Shown in pieces: positions 40,014 through 48,723 of a stretch of DNA of 64,000 nt. Position numbers and translations under genes: made by a program. The stretch's first letter is position 1, and the number at the start of each line of letters is the position of its first letter. This DNA is from Sphingobium lignivorans. Lineage in GTDB: Bacteria > Pseudomonadota > Alphaproteobacteria > Sphingomonadales > Sphingomonadaceae. The notes under the pieces were generated by a model. The model did no database searches and was not told the origin of the DNA. It was given only the letters and a program-made list of their open reading frames with translations. The DNA lies in NCBI RefSeq assembly GCF_014203955.1, contig NZ_JACHKA010000001.1, forward strand, positions 1,488,001 through 1,552,000, read 5' to 3'.

Positions 40014-41804
40014 ATGAAGACAACGCGATCCCCCAAGTGGATCGAAACTGACTGGATGCATTACATGACGTCGAGGGCAATCTTCCTTTCCTGCGTTGGC
40101 GCTGTTGCGCTTGGAACGTCAGCGGCAAATGCGCAGACGGCAGTCGAGCGCAACCTGCCCCCCGCACCGCCGCCGTCGCAGGCGACCGTTGATGCCGGAA
40201 CGGACGTGCCGGTGTCGCAGGATGACGCCCCGTTCGGCGCAAGCCTGAAAGCGATCGTTCTCCTCGACGACGATGATGCGGTCATGGATGCAGCCGCGGT
40301 TTCCCCTGGCGTGCATGCCGCACAACTTCCCCAGCTCGGTGAGAAGCGCCTGAATCGCGCTTTGGCGCGCTTCCTTGGGCAGCCGCTCAGCCGCAAGCTG
40401 GTTTCCGAGATCCAGGCCGAGATCGCAAAGTCCGGCCGCGCTTCGGGTCGCCCCTTCATTTCGCTTTCCACGCCGGAGCAGGAGATCACGACGGGCGTGC
40501 TGCAGATCCGCGTTCTGGAATTCCGGACCGGGCAGATCGCCGTGCGCGGCGCCGAGGGCCGCAAAGCCAAGGCGATCGAGGCGCAAGTGCGCACCGTCCC
40601 CGGTGAGCCGATCGATGCGACTCAGCTGGCTGAAGATCTCGACTGGCTCGGGCGCAATCCGTTCCTGACCGTCGGTGCACAGTTCGCGCCGGCCCAGGAG
40701 GAGGGCTTGACCGATCTGACCCTGGCGGCGGACGTGACACGGCCATTCCGTCTCTACGGCGGCTGGTCGAACACCGGCTCGCAGTCCACCGGTACCGACC
40801 GCTTCTATGTCGGCGGCATGGTCGAACTGCCGGTTCTCTCCGGGGGCTACGCCTCCTACCAGCTGACCGGCAGCCGCGATTTCTGGGCGAAGGGCGGGCG
40901 AATCCTGCGCAGTGAGCCGCGTTATCTGGCCCATGGCGGTCGCCTCTACATTCCCACCGGCGCGCGCCAGAATCTGGAGATTCTCGTCAGCGACGCGCTG
41001 ACCAACCAGGTGATCGACGCCAATTTTTCGGTTCGCCAGCGGACCACTGAAGGAACGCTCGGTTATCGCATGGCGCTCTCCAACCTGGGGCTGTCGGCGG
41101 GATCGGGTGATCTGCTGATCGGGATCGAAGGCAAGCATCAGCATCGCACCGTCCTGTTCGGCGACGAGGTGGCCCTGGAGACATCGGCCGATCTCTGGCA
41201 GGGGCTGGTGGGCTGGTCGAAGAGCTGGCTTGGAAATGGCCGCCGCGTCTCCGCCGCGCTCAATCTTCATGGCAGCCCGGGCGGGGTGACAAGCCGCAAT
41301 ACCGCCGAGCGCCTCGCGGAGATCAGCAACGGACGGATCACGTCGGCCCGCTACGCTTATGCGACGCTGGACCTTTCCGGCCAGACGCGGCTGCCCAACA
41401 ACTTCGCGCTGACCAGTCAGCTCTCGGCCCAGTTTGCCGGCAAGGCGCTGCCCCTTGCGACGCAGGTCGGCCTGGGCGGAGACGGTCTGGTTCGCGGCTA
41501 TACGCCGGACGACGGCAGCTTCGATAGCGGCGTGGTGATGCGCAATGAGCTGCACATCCCGCCCTTCAACCTGGCGCCCGGCAAGCGGGACCTCATGTCT
41601 CCCTATCTGTTCGTCGATGCCGCTTACGGCCGCGATCACGCGCTTCGCAGCAATGAAGCCGTCGCATCCGTGGGTGTCGGTACCGACTATCGCATCGGCC
41701 GCCACTTTTCGGCCGGCGTGAATTCCGCCTGGGCTCTGACCGATGGTCAGCGCACCCAATCCGGCGACTGGCGCATCCAGGCACGCGTCACCGTCTCGTT
41801 CTGA
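40014..41804 (+). CDS. ShlB/FhaC/HecB-type TpsB outer-membrane transporter
   Basis: 596 residues from ATG 40014; in-frame ATGs at 40056 and 40065 sit closer to the signal peptide (FLSCVGAVALGTSAANAQ). After a Pro-rich linker come POTRA-like domains (about 75-240; LGEKRLNRALARFLGQPLS, GVLQIRVLEFRTGQI) and a beta-barrel. The TpsB signature VRGY is at 493-496, and the protein ends in aromatic TVSF, as outer-membrane barrels do. It exports the adjacent adhesin by recognising its TPS domain. No strong ribosome site is visible for the longest start. Confidence 0.92.
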   Translation: MKTTRSPKWIETDWMHYMTSRAIFLSCVGAVALGTSAANAQTAVERNLPPAPPPSQATVDAGTDVPVSQDDAPFGASLKAIVLLDDDDAVMDAAAVSPGVHAAQLPQLGEKRLNRALARFLGQPLSRKLVSEIQAEIAKSGRASGRPFISLSTPEQEITTGVLQIRVLEFRTGQIAVRGAEGRKAKAIEAQVRTVPGEPIDATQLAEDLDWLGRNPFLTVGAQFAPAQEEGLTDLTLAADVTRPFRLYGGWSNTGSQSTGTDRFYVGGMVELPVLSGGYASYQLTGSRDFWAKGGRILRSEPRYLAHGGRLYIPTGARQNLEILVSDALTNQVIDANFSVRQRTTEGTLGYRMALSNLGLSAGSGDLLIGIEGKHQHRTVLFGDEVALETSADLWQGLVGWSKSWLGNGRRVSAALNLHGSPGGVTSRNTAERLAEISNGRITSARYAYATLDLSGQTRLPNNFALTSQLSAQFAGKALPLATQVGLGGDGLVRGYTPDDGSFDSGVVMRNELHIPPFNLAPGKRDLMSPYLFVDAAYGRDHALRSNEAVASVGVGTDYRIGRHFSAGVNSAWALTDGQRTQSGDWRIQARVTVSF

Positions 41805-41862
41805 ACACCCCGAATATCCAACACCCCGAAGTAACACCCCACGCACGACAAGGACCACAACC

Positions 41863-42666
41863 ATGACCAAGACCACCAAGACGCCCAAGAACAGCATCGA
41901 GCTCAGCGGTTCGCAGTTCCTTTACGGCCAGCCCGAGGCGCTGCATTCGGAAGATCATCGCGACCTGAAGTTCGTTGCTCAGGAGGCACCCTTCGCCAAG
42001 GCCGAGACCGTGCACATCGTGCCGCTGCTCGTCGGCGAGTTCGCCCAGGCGATGATGCATTACCCGATCGTGTTCGGTGGTCCCGAGAAGACGCCGATGG
42101 CGATCATGGGCCTCAAGGAAGGCCAGAACATGTTCGTGAAGAACGGCCGCTTCGAGAATGGCGCTTATGTCCCCGCCTATCTGCGCCGCTATCCCTTCAC
42201 CCTTGCCGGTGCGGGCGAAGAGCAGTTCGTGGTCTGCATCGACCGCGACGCGCCGGGCTTTGGCGAGGGCGAGGAAGGCCAGGCCCTGTTCGAGGCCGGC
42301 GAACCGACCGACTTCACCAAGAACGCGATCGCGTTTCTCAACGAGTTCGAGGTCGAGCGCAAGCGCACCCAGGCGTTCGTCGAGGTGCTGATCGAAGCCG
42401 ATCTGTTCGAGGTCAAGCACACGCTTTCCGTCGCCCCCAGCGGCGAGCAGGAGCTGGTCGCGGACTATTACGGCATTGCCGAAGAGAAGCTGCATGCTCT
42501 TGACAATGAGCAGCTCGGCGACCTGCTCAAGCGTGGCGCCGTCGCCATGATCGACGCGCACCTTCTTTCCCTTCAGCGCTGGAACGACCTCGTCGCTCGT
42601 CGCACTGTAGAGGCTTCGGACATCGTACTGGAACTGAACAAGGAGGATGAGCTGGTCGCAGCCTGA
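41863..42666 (+). CDS. SapC family protein
   Basis: 267 residues, no signal peptide and no membrane segment. It matches the SapC family by features such as FVAQEAPFAKAETVHIVPLL, HYPIVFGG, YVPAYLRRYPFTL and VVCIDRDAPGF. SapC was named from the Campylobacter fetus S-layer locus; its biochemical role is unknown. ATG 41863 has AAGGA nine bases upstream; the gene starts 58 bp after tpsB and ends in a strong terminator, so it is probably cotranscribed with the transporter. Its position suggests a cytoplasmic helper for production or export of the adhesin. Confidence 0.87.
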   Translation: MTKTTKTPKNSIELSGSQFLYGQPEALHSEDHRDLKFVAQEAPFAKAETVHIVPLLVGEFAQAMMHYPIVFGGPEKTPMAIMGLKEGQNMFVKNGRFENGAYVPAYLRRYPFTLAGAGEEQFVVCIDRDAPGFGEGEEGQALFEAGEPTDFTKNAIAFLNEFEVERKRTQAFVEVLIEADLFEVKHTLSVAPSGEQELVADYYGIAEEKLHALDNEQLGDLLKRGAVAMIDAHLLSLQRWNDLVARRTVEASDIVLELNKEDELVAA

Positions 42667-43002
42667 TGAATTAGGCGATCGTCCCTAGTCCCCCAAGCCG
42701 ATCGCCGATGGCGACCAGATGACGATCTGGTCGCCATCATATTTACGGGAGCAAAACGACCACTTGCAGCGTTTCAGATTTCTGTTTCGGCAGTATCGGA
42801 GACTAGGGCTATTGCTGGTCATCTAGATATTAACATGGACTAGGAATTCTGGATAACCCAGGATGCTTTTCCTCGCGATGGAATCGCGTTAAGATTATTT
42901 CACTCAATGTCTTCTCGCGAGTGTCCAGCCGGAATGGCAGCCTCGCGAACAAGGGGGCGCGCGGCGGCCGAAGCGGCCGCGCCCCGATGGGAGGTCGGAA
43001 AA
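42667..43002 (+). promoter_or_regulatory. intergenic region before the OmpR-type regulator
   Basis: 336 bp with the sapC terminator at its left and an AT-rich stretch at about 42810-42900. GTCATCTAGATATTAACAT (42819-42837) resembles TCATCTAGTGATATATTAA upstream of tpsB. Probably the promoter of the regulator gene. Confidence 0.35.
42707..42744 (+). terminator. rho-independent terminator after sapC
   Basis: Perfect 14-bp stem GATGGCGACCAGAT / ATCTGGTCGCCATC with loop GACG, followed by ATATTT. The T-tract is short, but the stem is very strong. Confidence 0.8.
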
Positions 43003-43740
43003 ATGGACAGGCCGCTTGTCGTCAGCATCGTTGAGGATGATGCCGATATGAGAATATTGCTCGAGCGCTTCCTGAAGAGCGTCGGCATGGAGGTCACGAG
43101 TTTCAGCGACACGAGCGGCCTTGACGAGGCCTGGCTGGCTACGCCGCCTGATGTCATCCTGCTCGATGTCAATCTTCCGGGCGAAAGCGGCTTCATGGCG
43201 GCGGCCCGGCTTCGGGCCCGCTCGATGGTCGGGCTCGTCATCCTCACCGGCCGCACCGCCGAGGAGGACAGGCTGCTCGGGCTGTCCATGGGCGTCGATC
43301 ATTATCTCGGCAAGCCCGTCAATCTACGTGAGCTCGAAAGCGTGATTCGCAATCTCGGCCGTCGGGTCGGCGCGAAGCCTGTGCCCAGCGAAGTGCCGGT
43401 CGCCGCCAGCGAAAAGCCGGGCTGGAACCTCGATTCCAGCGCCTGGCTGCTGACCGCGCCCAATGGTCGCTCGGTCGATCTCTCCTCGGCGGAATATCAG
43501 GTGTTGCAGTCCCTCCTGGAGGAGCCGGGCCAACCGCAGTCCCGCGAAGCGCTCAACGAGATCCTGGGCAAGCCGCGTCTGGGCCCGGACAATCGCAGCC
43601 TCGACGTGCTGGTCTCGCGGCTTCGTCGCAAGGCGGAAGAACTGACGAGCCTGTCCTTTCCCCTGAGAGCGGCGCGCGGGACGGGTTATGTCTTTGCGGG
43701 CGATGCGCGTATCAACCGGAAAGTCGAAAGCGGCTCCTGA
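43003..43740 (+). CDS. OmpR/PhoB-type response regulator
   Basis: 245 residues. Receiver domain 5-120 with acidic EDD at 11-13, Asp55 (ILLDVNLPG), Thr82 and Lys104. The C-terminal winged-helix domain (about 140-232) has SSAEYQVLQSLLEEPGQPQSREALNEIL, then RSLDVLVSRLRRK as the recognition helix and RAARGTGYVF as the wing. Start ATG 43003 has GGGAGG eight bases upstream. It follows the adhesin-transporter-SapC genes, and no kinase adjoins it; the kinase at 17943-19613 or the hybrid kinase are candidates. TGTAAC-like motifs at the adhesin promoters fit an OmpR-type binder, by inference. Confidence 0.9.
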   Translation: MDRPLVVSIVEDDADMRILLERFLKSVGMEVTSFSDTSGLDEAWLATPPDVILLDVNLPGESGFMAAARLRARSMVGLVILTGRTAEEDRLLGLSMGVDHYLGKPVNLRELESVIRNLGRRVGAKPVPSEVPVAASEKPGWNLDSSAWLLTAPNGRSVDLSSAEYQVLQSLLEEPGQPQSREALNEILGKPRLGPDNRSLDVLVSRLRRKAEELTSLSFPLRAARGTGYVFAGDARINRKVESGS

Positions 43741-43933
43741 CGGGCTGTCTGCACTGCGGCCGGCGCTCCTGAACGTGCGCGAGGGCAAGCGGATCGCGAA
43801 AATACCGTGCGGGGTCCCCCGGCGCAAGCATTGACCCTGTCACGCAGGACGTCCACTGGAGGCTGGTTTTTCCGGTCCGGCTCATGTCTGACCGCGATCA
43901 GCATAGACTTTCCTTCAGTCGTACAGGGTGGCC

Positions 43934-45082
43934 ATGCAACTTGCTGGGTTCGATATTGGCCGGTTTCTGGCCGAGCACTGGCAGAAGCGCCCGGTGCTGA
44001 TCCGCAATCCCTGGGAGAACTGGCACAATCCTCTCGATCCCGATGACCTGGCGGGCCTTGCCTGCGAGGAGGGTGTCGAAGCGCGCCTCATCGTCCGGGA
44101 TGGGGCAGGGCTGTCGGTCGAGCAGGGGCCCTTGCCGGAAGCGCGCTTCGGCAAGCTGACGGATGATCCCTGGACCCTGCTGGTGCAGGCGGTGGATCAT
44201 TATGTCGATGAGGTCGCGGCGCTGGTCGAACCGTTTCGGTTCGTGCCGAACTGGCGGATCGATGACGTCATGGTGAGCTATGCCACCGACGGCGGCGGGG
44301 TCGGCCCGCATTTCGACCAGTATGACGTGTTTCTGATCCAGGGTCTGGGGCGGCGGCGCTGGCGCGTCGGACCGCGATGCACCTCGGCGACACCTTTGTT
44401 GCCGCATGAGGACCTGCGCCTGCTCGCGGATTTCGACGCCACCGAGGAATGGATATTGGAACCCGGCGATATCCTCTATGTGCCGCCGCTCTTTGCTCAT
44501 GACGGCGTTGCGCTCGGCAAGGATTGCATGACCTATTCGATCGGCTTCCGGGCGCCGTCACGCGCCGAACTGATCGACGGCTGGAGCGGGCATCAGGCGG
44601 ATCTTCTGCCGGAGGAAGACCGTTATGCCGACCCCGATCTCGACCTTCAGGCCAATCCGGGTGAAATCACGGCCTCGGCGCTCGATCGCCTGCATGCCAT
44701 GACGATCGAGGCCTTGTCGGATCGCGATGCGTTTGTCCGCTGGTTCGGGCAGTATAATAGCCTGCCCAAATATGCCGAGGCGGACTGGCGACCGGAGCAG
44801 CCGATCGAGCCAGCTGAACTGCGCGGACTGCTGGCCGAAGCAGCGCCGCTGTATCGCAATCCCGCCAGCCGTTTCTCCTTCATCCGGCGGACCGGGGACA
44901 TCCTGCTGTTCGTGGATGGCCAATGTTTCGAGTGTGCGGGCGAGGTCGCCACGCTGGCCGAGCATATGTGCGAAGCGCCGGTGGTCGCGGTCGATCCGGC
45001 GCTTGCCGCGTCGCAGCCGGTCCTGACGCTGGTCGCCGCGCTGATCGATCAGGGCAGCCTGACATTCGACGGCGAGGCGTGA
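43934..45082 (+). CDS. roxA: ribosomal protein uL16 arginine hydroxylase (RoxA/YcfD-like)
   Basis: 382-residue JmjC/cupin-fold 2-oxoglutarate and Fe(II)-dependent oxygenase. Iron ligands are visible as HFD at His126/Asp128 (VGPHFDQYDVFLIQG) and His189 (PPLFAHDGVAL). N-terminal KRPVLIRN and the IQG-GRRRWRVG strand are characteristic of RoxA, which hydroxylates an arginine of ribosomal protein uL16. ATG 43934 is preferred, with AGGG just upstream; GTG 43928 is possible. The rluE gene, another ribosome-modifying enzyme, follows 6 bp later, so they are probably one operon. Confidence 0.9.
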   Translation: MQLAGFDIGRFLAEHWQKRPVLIRNPWENWHNPLDPDDLAGLACEEGVEARLIVRDGAGLSVEQGPLPEARFGKLTDDPWTLLVQAVDHYVDEVAALVEPFRFVPNWRIDDVMVSYATDGGGVGPHFDQYDVFLIQGLGRRRWRVGPRCTSATPLLPHEDLRLLADFDATEEWILEPGDILYVPPLFAHDGVALGKDCMTYSIGFRAPSRAELIDGWSGHQADLLPEEDRYADPDLDLQANPGEITASALDRLHAMTIEALSDRDAFVRWFGQYNSLPKYAEADWRPEQPIEPAELRGLLAEAAPLYRNPASRFSFIRRTGDILLFVDGQCFECAGEVATLAEHMCEAPVVAVDPALAASQPVLTLVAALIDQGSLTFDGEA

Positions 45083-45088
45083 GCGGCG

Positions 45089-45628
45089 ATGGCCCTCATC
45101 CTCTTCAACAAGCCTTATGGCGTTCTGTGCCAGTTCACGGACGAGAGCACAGGCCCGCCGCGCCGGACGCTGGCCGATTTCATCGATATACCGGGCGTCT
45201 ATCCCGCCGGGCGGCTGGATCTCGACAGCGAGGGCCTGCTGCTGCTGACCGATGACGGCCGCCTGCAGGCGCGGATCGCGGACCCCCGGTTCAAGACGCC
45301 GAAAACCTATCTGGTACAGGTGGAGGGTGACGTGGACAGCGCCGCGCTGGAGGCGTTGCGGCGCGGCGTGCGCCTGAAGGATGGGCCGACCCTGCCCGCC
45401 GAGGTGGAGCGTATCGACGATCCCGGGCTATGGCCGCGCGATCCGCCGGTGCGCTTCCGCAAGAGCGTGCCGGATTGCTGGCTGCGCCTGACGATCCGCG
45501 AAGGCCGCAATCGCCAGGTCCGGCGCATGACGGCGGCGGTGGGGCATCCGACGCTGCGGCTGGTGCGATGGCGCATCGGCGAGTGGACTCTCGATGGCCT
45601 GCAACCGGGGCAATGGCGCGTGATATGA
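45089..45628 (+). CDS. rluE: 23S rRNA pseudouridine synthase, RluE-like
   Basis: 179 residues, the compact RsuA/RluE size without an S4 domain. Catalytic Asp44 lies in [19 protein letters not shown]; other family motifs are [12 protein letters not shown] at the start, KTYLVQVEG and [11 protein letters not shown]. RluE makes pseudouridine in 23S rRNA helix 89 in E. coli (position 2457). It is tightly linked downstream of roxA, and both modify the large ribosomal subunit. Confidence 0.9.
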   Translation: MALILFNKPYGVLCQFTDESTGPPRRTLADFIDIPGVYPAGRLDLDSEGLLLLTDDGRLQARIADPRFKTPKTYLVQVEGDVDSAALEALRRGVRLKDGPTLPAEVERIDDPGLWPRDPPVRFRKSVPDCWLRLTIREGRNRQVRRMTAAVGHPTLRLVRWRIGEWTLDGLQPGQWRVI

Positions 45629-45725
45629 AGGCGGACGCCGGCATCGCCATCACTATCAATCGGTAGGCCGGAAGCCAGCGAATGGGCGAGGGCCCCCATG
45701 CGATTTCGCACCGGTCCCCGGGCGA

Positions 45726-47591
45726 TCAGGCGCTGATCGCCTCCAGAGCCTCACTCGCTTCCATCCACGCGATCTCGGCCGTCTCGATCATCGTGGAAAG
45801 CCGGCCCCGCTCCTTCATCAGCTCGGCGGGGGACAGGCTGGAGAACACCGTATCGGCCTTCAGCGGATCGGCCAGGGCTTCGTCGATCTTGCTACGTTCG
45901 GCAAGGAGGCGAGCGAGGGCGGCTTCCGACTTGTCGGCGGCCTTGCGCAATGTCTGCTGCTTCTCCCGGGCATCGGCTGCGAGGCGCTTGGCTTCCTTCC
46001 GGTCGGCGCCGGACGCCTTGGAATCCGTGCCCGGCTTGCTCAGCACGAAGGCGATATAATCGTCCAGCGATCCATCGAACTCCTTCGCCGTCCCGCTATC
46101 GACCAGTACAAGGCGATCGGCCGTCATCTCGAGCATATGGCGGTCGTGGCTGACGACGATCACCGCGCCGGAATAAGCATTAAGCGCCTGGATCAGCGCC
46201 TCGCGCGCATCGACGTCCAGATGGTTGGTCGGCTCGTCGAGGATCAGCAGATGGGGCGCATCGCGCGTGATGAGCGCCAGCGCCAGCCGCGCGCGTTCGC
46301 CGCCGGAGAGCTTGCCGACGAGGGTCGTCGCCTTCTGGGCGGGAAAGCCGAAGCGGCCGAGCTGCGCGCGCACCGCCGACTGGCTGGCGCCCTTCATCAG
46401 GGCGGTCATGTGCTGAAGCGGCGTTTCGTCCCGGTCCAGTTCCTCGACCTGATATTGGGTGAAATAGCCCACGCGCATCTTGCCGCTGCTGTTCATCGCG
46501 CCTTCCATCGGCGCAAGCTGCGCGGCAAGCAGGCGCGCGAGAGTCGTCTTGCCGTTGCCGTTGCGCCCCAGCAGCGCGACGCGATCATCCGGGTCAAGCC
46601 GCAGATTGAGCCGCCGCAGGATCGGCGTCTCGTCATAGCCGACCGCCGCCATGTCCAGCGTGATCAGCGGCGGACGCAGCTCATCGGGATTGGGGAAGTC
46701 GAAGGTCAGCGTCGGATCATCGACCAGTTCCGCGATCGGCTGCATCCGGGCGAGGGCCTTGGCGCGCGATTGCGCCTGCTTGGCCGTGGAAGCGCGCGCC
46801 GAATTGCGCGCGACATAGTCGCGCAGCTTCTCCCGCTCCGCCTGTTGCTTGGCCTGCGCCGAGGCGAGCTGCGCCTGTCGTTCGGCCCGCTGCCGCTCAA
46901 AGGCATCGTAGCCGCCGGGATAAAGCGTCAGCTTGCCGCTGCCCAGATGCAGGATATGGTCGACGACATTGTTCAGGAAATCGCGCTCATGGCTGACCAG
47001 CAGGATCGTCGCGGGATAGGCGCGCAGGAAATCCTCCAGCCACATCACAGCTTCCAGATCGAGGTGGTTCGACGGCTCGTCGAGCAGCAGCAGGTCGGGT
47101 TGCGAGAAGAGCAGGCTGGCGAGCGCCACGCGCATCCGCCAGCCGCCGGAAAAGCTGGAAAGCGGGCGCTGTTGCGCCTCCTCGTCGAAGCCCAGTCCGT
47201 TCAGGATCTGCGCTGCGCGGGACGGGGCAGTGTAGGCATCGATCGCCATCAGCCGATCGTAGATTTCGCCCAAGCGATCGGGGTCTTCGGTCGTTTCGCT
47301 CTCGATAAGCAGGGCGGCGCGCTCGGTATCGGCATTGAGGACGGTGTCCAGCGGCGTTTCCTCGCCGCCGGGCGCTTCCTGCGCGATATAGCCCAGCCGG
47401 GCGCCGCGCGGCATCTCGACCGAGCCGATGTCCGGCTCCAGCATGCCCGCGATGACCCGCACCAGGGTCGTCTTGCCCGCGCCATTGCGGCCGACCAGCC
47501 CGACGCGTCCGCGCGGGGGCAGCTTGGCCGTGGCAGCATCCAGGATGGTCCGCCCGCCGAGGCGAACCGTGATATCGTTGAGATTGAGCAT
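45726..47591 (-). CDS. ABC-F family ATPase
   Basis: 621 residues with two ABC cassettes and no membrane domain. First cassette: GRNGAGKTT near residue 34-42, signature SFSGGWRMR, Walker B LLLLDEPSNHLD. Second cassette: GRNGNGKTT, signature KLSGGERARLA and LLILDEPTNHLD. Between them is a charged ABC-F linker (ARNSARASTAKQAQSRAKAL), and a C-terminal coiled coil ends the protein. Size and layout resemble YheS-type proteins. ABC-F proteins act on the ribosome rather than in transport. Start MLNLNDI at 47591; it converges with rluE. Confidence 0.9.
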   Translation of the reverse strand: MLNLNDITVRLGGRTILDAATAKLPPRGRVGLVGRNGAGKTTLVRVIAGMLEPDIGSVEMPRGARLGYIAQEAPGGEETPLDTVLNADTERAALLIESETTEDPDRLGEIYDRLMAIDAYTAPSRAAQILNGLGFDEEAQQRPLSSFSGGWRMRVALASLLFSQPDLLLLDEPSNHLDLEAVMWLEDFLRAYPATILLVSHERDFLNNVVDHILHLGSGKLTLYPGGYDAFERQRAERQAQLASAQAKQQAEREKLRDYVARNSARASTAKQAQSRAKALARMQPIAELVDDPTLTFDFPNPDELRPPLITLDMAAVGYDETPILRRLNLRLDPDDRVALLGRNGNGKTTLARLLAAQLAPMEGAMNSSGKMRVGYFTQYQVEELDRDETPLQHMTALMKGASQSAVRAQLGRFGFPAQKATTLVGKLSGGERARLALALITRDAPHLLILDEPTNHLDVDAREALIQALNAYSGAVIVVSHDRHMLEMTADRLVLVDSGTAKEFDGSLDDYIAFVLSKPGTDSKASGADRKEAKRLAADAREKQQTLRKAADKSEAALARLLAERSKIDEALADPLKADTVFSSLSPAELMKERGRLSTMIETAEIAWMEASEALEAISA

Positions 47592-47732
47592 GCGCGGCCC
47601 ATTAGCAGAGCGACGCGCTGCCCCCAAGTGGGGATGTCAGCTTGTGAATGCGTGCGTTGCCCGGCCCTTGCGCGATCGCCCAAGGCTCGCTGCGGTCCCT
47701 GAAAAAAGAGACCTTCCCATTGGGTTGATTGA

Positions 47733-47752
47733 TGATATGATACAGCATATCA
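47733..47752. promoter_or_regulatory. perfect palindrome, candidate Zur/Fur-type operator
   Basis: TGATATG-ATACAG-CATATCA, a perfect 7-bp inverted repeat 17 bases before the start of the small secreted protein gene. The operon downstream resembles the Zur-regulated PA4063-PA4066 genes, so a zinc-uptake regulator site is suggested; the exact alphaproteobacterial consensus was not checked. Confidence 0.55.
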
Positions 47753-47769
47753 AAAAATGGAGACTCGTC

Positions 47770-48045
47770 ATGCGGACCTTTCATGCCGGTCTGGCTCTGT
47801 GCCTGTTCATTGTTCCGCCTGGCGCTTCGGCTTGCGAACTGGAGGCTATGGGTTTTGGCCGTTTCTCGCCGTTTCACGATTATATGCCGCAAACCACGCC
47901 GGCTGCGGCATCCGGGGCACCCGCGTCTACGGAGGATGAGAGCCGCCCTGAGCCACTGCCTCCCTCCGGCGCGACTTATGTGGCCATTTCGGCCCAATCC
48001 CCGGACGACGCCCGCCCGGTTCGGAAGGGCCCGTCGGCCAACTAG
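47770..48045 (+). CDS. small secreted protein of the metal-transport operon
   Basis: 91 residues with a signal peptide (RTFHAGLALCLFIVPPGASA, cleavage near residue 23) and a short Pro/Ser/Ala-rich mature part beginning CELEAMGFGRFSPFHDYMP. The protein is not recognised. ATG 47770 follows GGAG nine bases upstream; an in-frame ATG at 47737 would fall inside the palindrome. It lies 24 bp before the ABC ATPase gene. Position corresponds to PA4063, a periplasmic His-rich protein, but this one is not His-rich. Confidence 0.6.
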   Translation: MRTFHAGLALCLFIVPPGASACELEAMGFGRFSPFHDYMPQTTPAAASGAPASTEDESRPEPLPPSGATYVAISAQSPDDARPVRKGPSAN

Positions 48046-48069
48046 AATGACTGTTTGCGTGGTTATGCA

Positions 48070-48723
48070 ATGATCCTTTCCATCAGCGGCCTGTCGCATG
48101 GCTTTGCCGGTCGTCCCGTCCTGCGCGGTTTCGCGCTCGACCTCGCGCGAGGCGAGCATATGCTCCTCCTGGGACCCTCCGGCTCGGGCAAGACGACGCT
48201 CATCAATGCGGTCGCCGGCCTGCTGACACCGGACGAGGGTGTGGTCGCCATCGAAGGCGAGGTCATCAATCAGCTTGGCGCTGCCGAGCGTGATCGACTG
48301 CGTCGGCGCAGGATTGGCATCATCTTTCAGTCCCTGCGTCTGGTCTCGGCGCTCTCCGTGCGGGACAATCTGCGCCTCGCCCAGCGCCTCTCTGGCGGGG
48401 GCGTCGACGAAGCGGCCATCGCGGCCTTGCTCGATCAGGTCGGTATCGGGCATCGGGCTGATGCCAAGCCGCGAGCACTCAGTCAGGGGGAGGCGCAGCG
48501 TGCCGCCATCGCCCGCGCGCTGGTCGGCAAGCCTGCCCTCCTGATTGCCGACGAGCCCACCTCCGCGCTCGACGACGCCAATGCGGAGCGGGTCGCGCGT
48601 CTCCTGCTGGAGACCGCCGACCAGAATGGCTCGACCCTGCTTGTCGCGACCCATGATGCGCGCCTCAAGGCATTCATTCCGCGCAGCCGCACGCTGGCCC
48701 CCGCGTTGTCGGAGGCCGCATGA
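48070..48723 (+). CDS. ABC transporter ATP-binding protein (LolD/MacB-like)
   Basis: 217 residues, a single cassette: Walker A GPSGSGKTT, Q-loop IIFQSLRLV, signature LSQGEAQR, Walker B ALLIADEPTSALDD and switch THD. Size and sequence place it with ATPases serving MacB/FtsX-type permeases. ATG 48070 is used; an upstream in-frame TTG (48055) is less likely. It overlaps the permease gene by 4 bp (ATGA), so the two form one transporter, resembling PA4064-PA4065. Confidence 0.9.
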   Translation: MILSISGLSHGFAGRPVLRGFALDLARGEHMLLLGPSGSGKTTLINAVAGLLTPDEGVVAIEGEVINQLGAAERDRLRRRRIGIIFQSLRLVSALSVRDNLRLAQRLSGGGVDEAAIAALLDQVGIGHRADAKPRALSQGEAQRAAIARALVGKPALLIADEPTSALDDANAERVARLLLETADQNGSTLLVATHDARLKAFIPRSRTLAPALSEAA

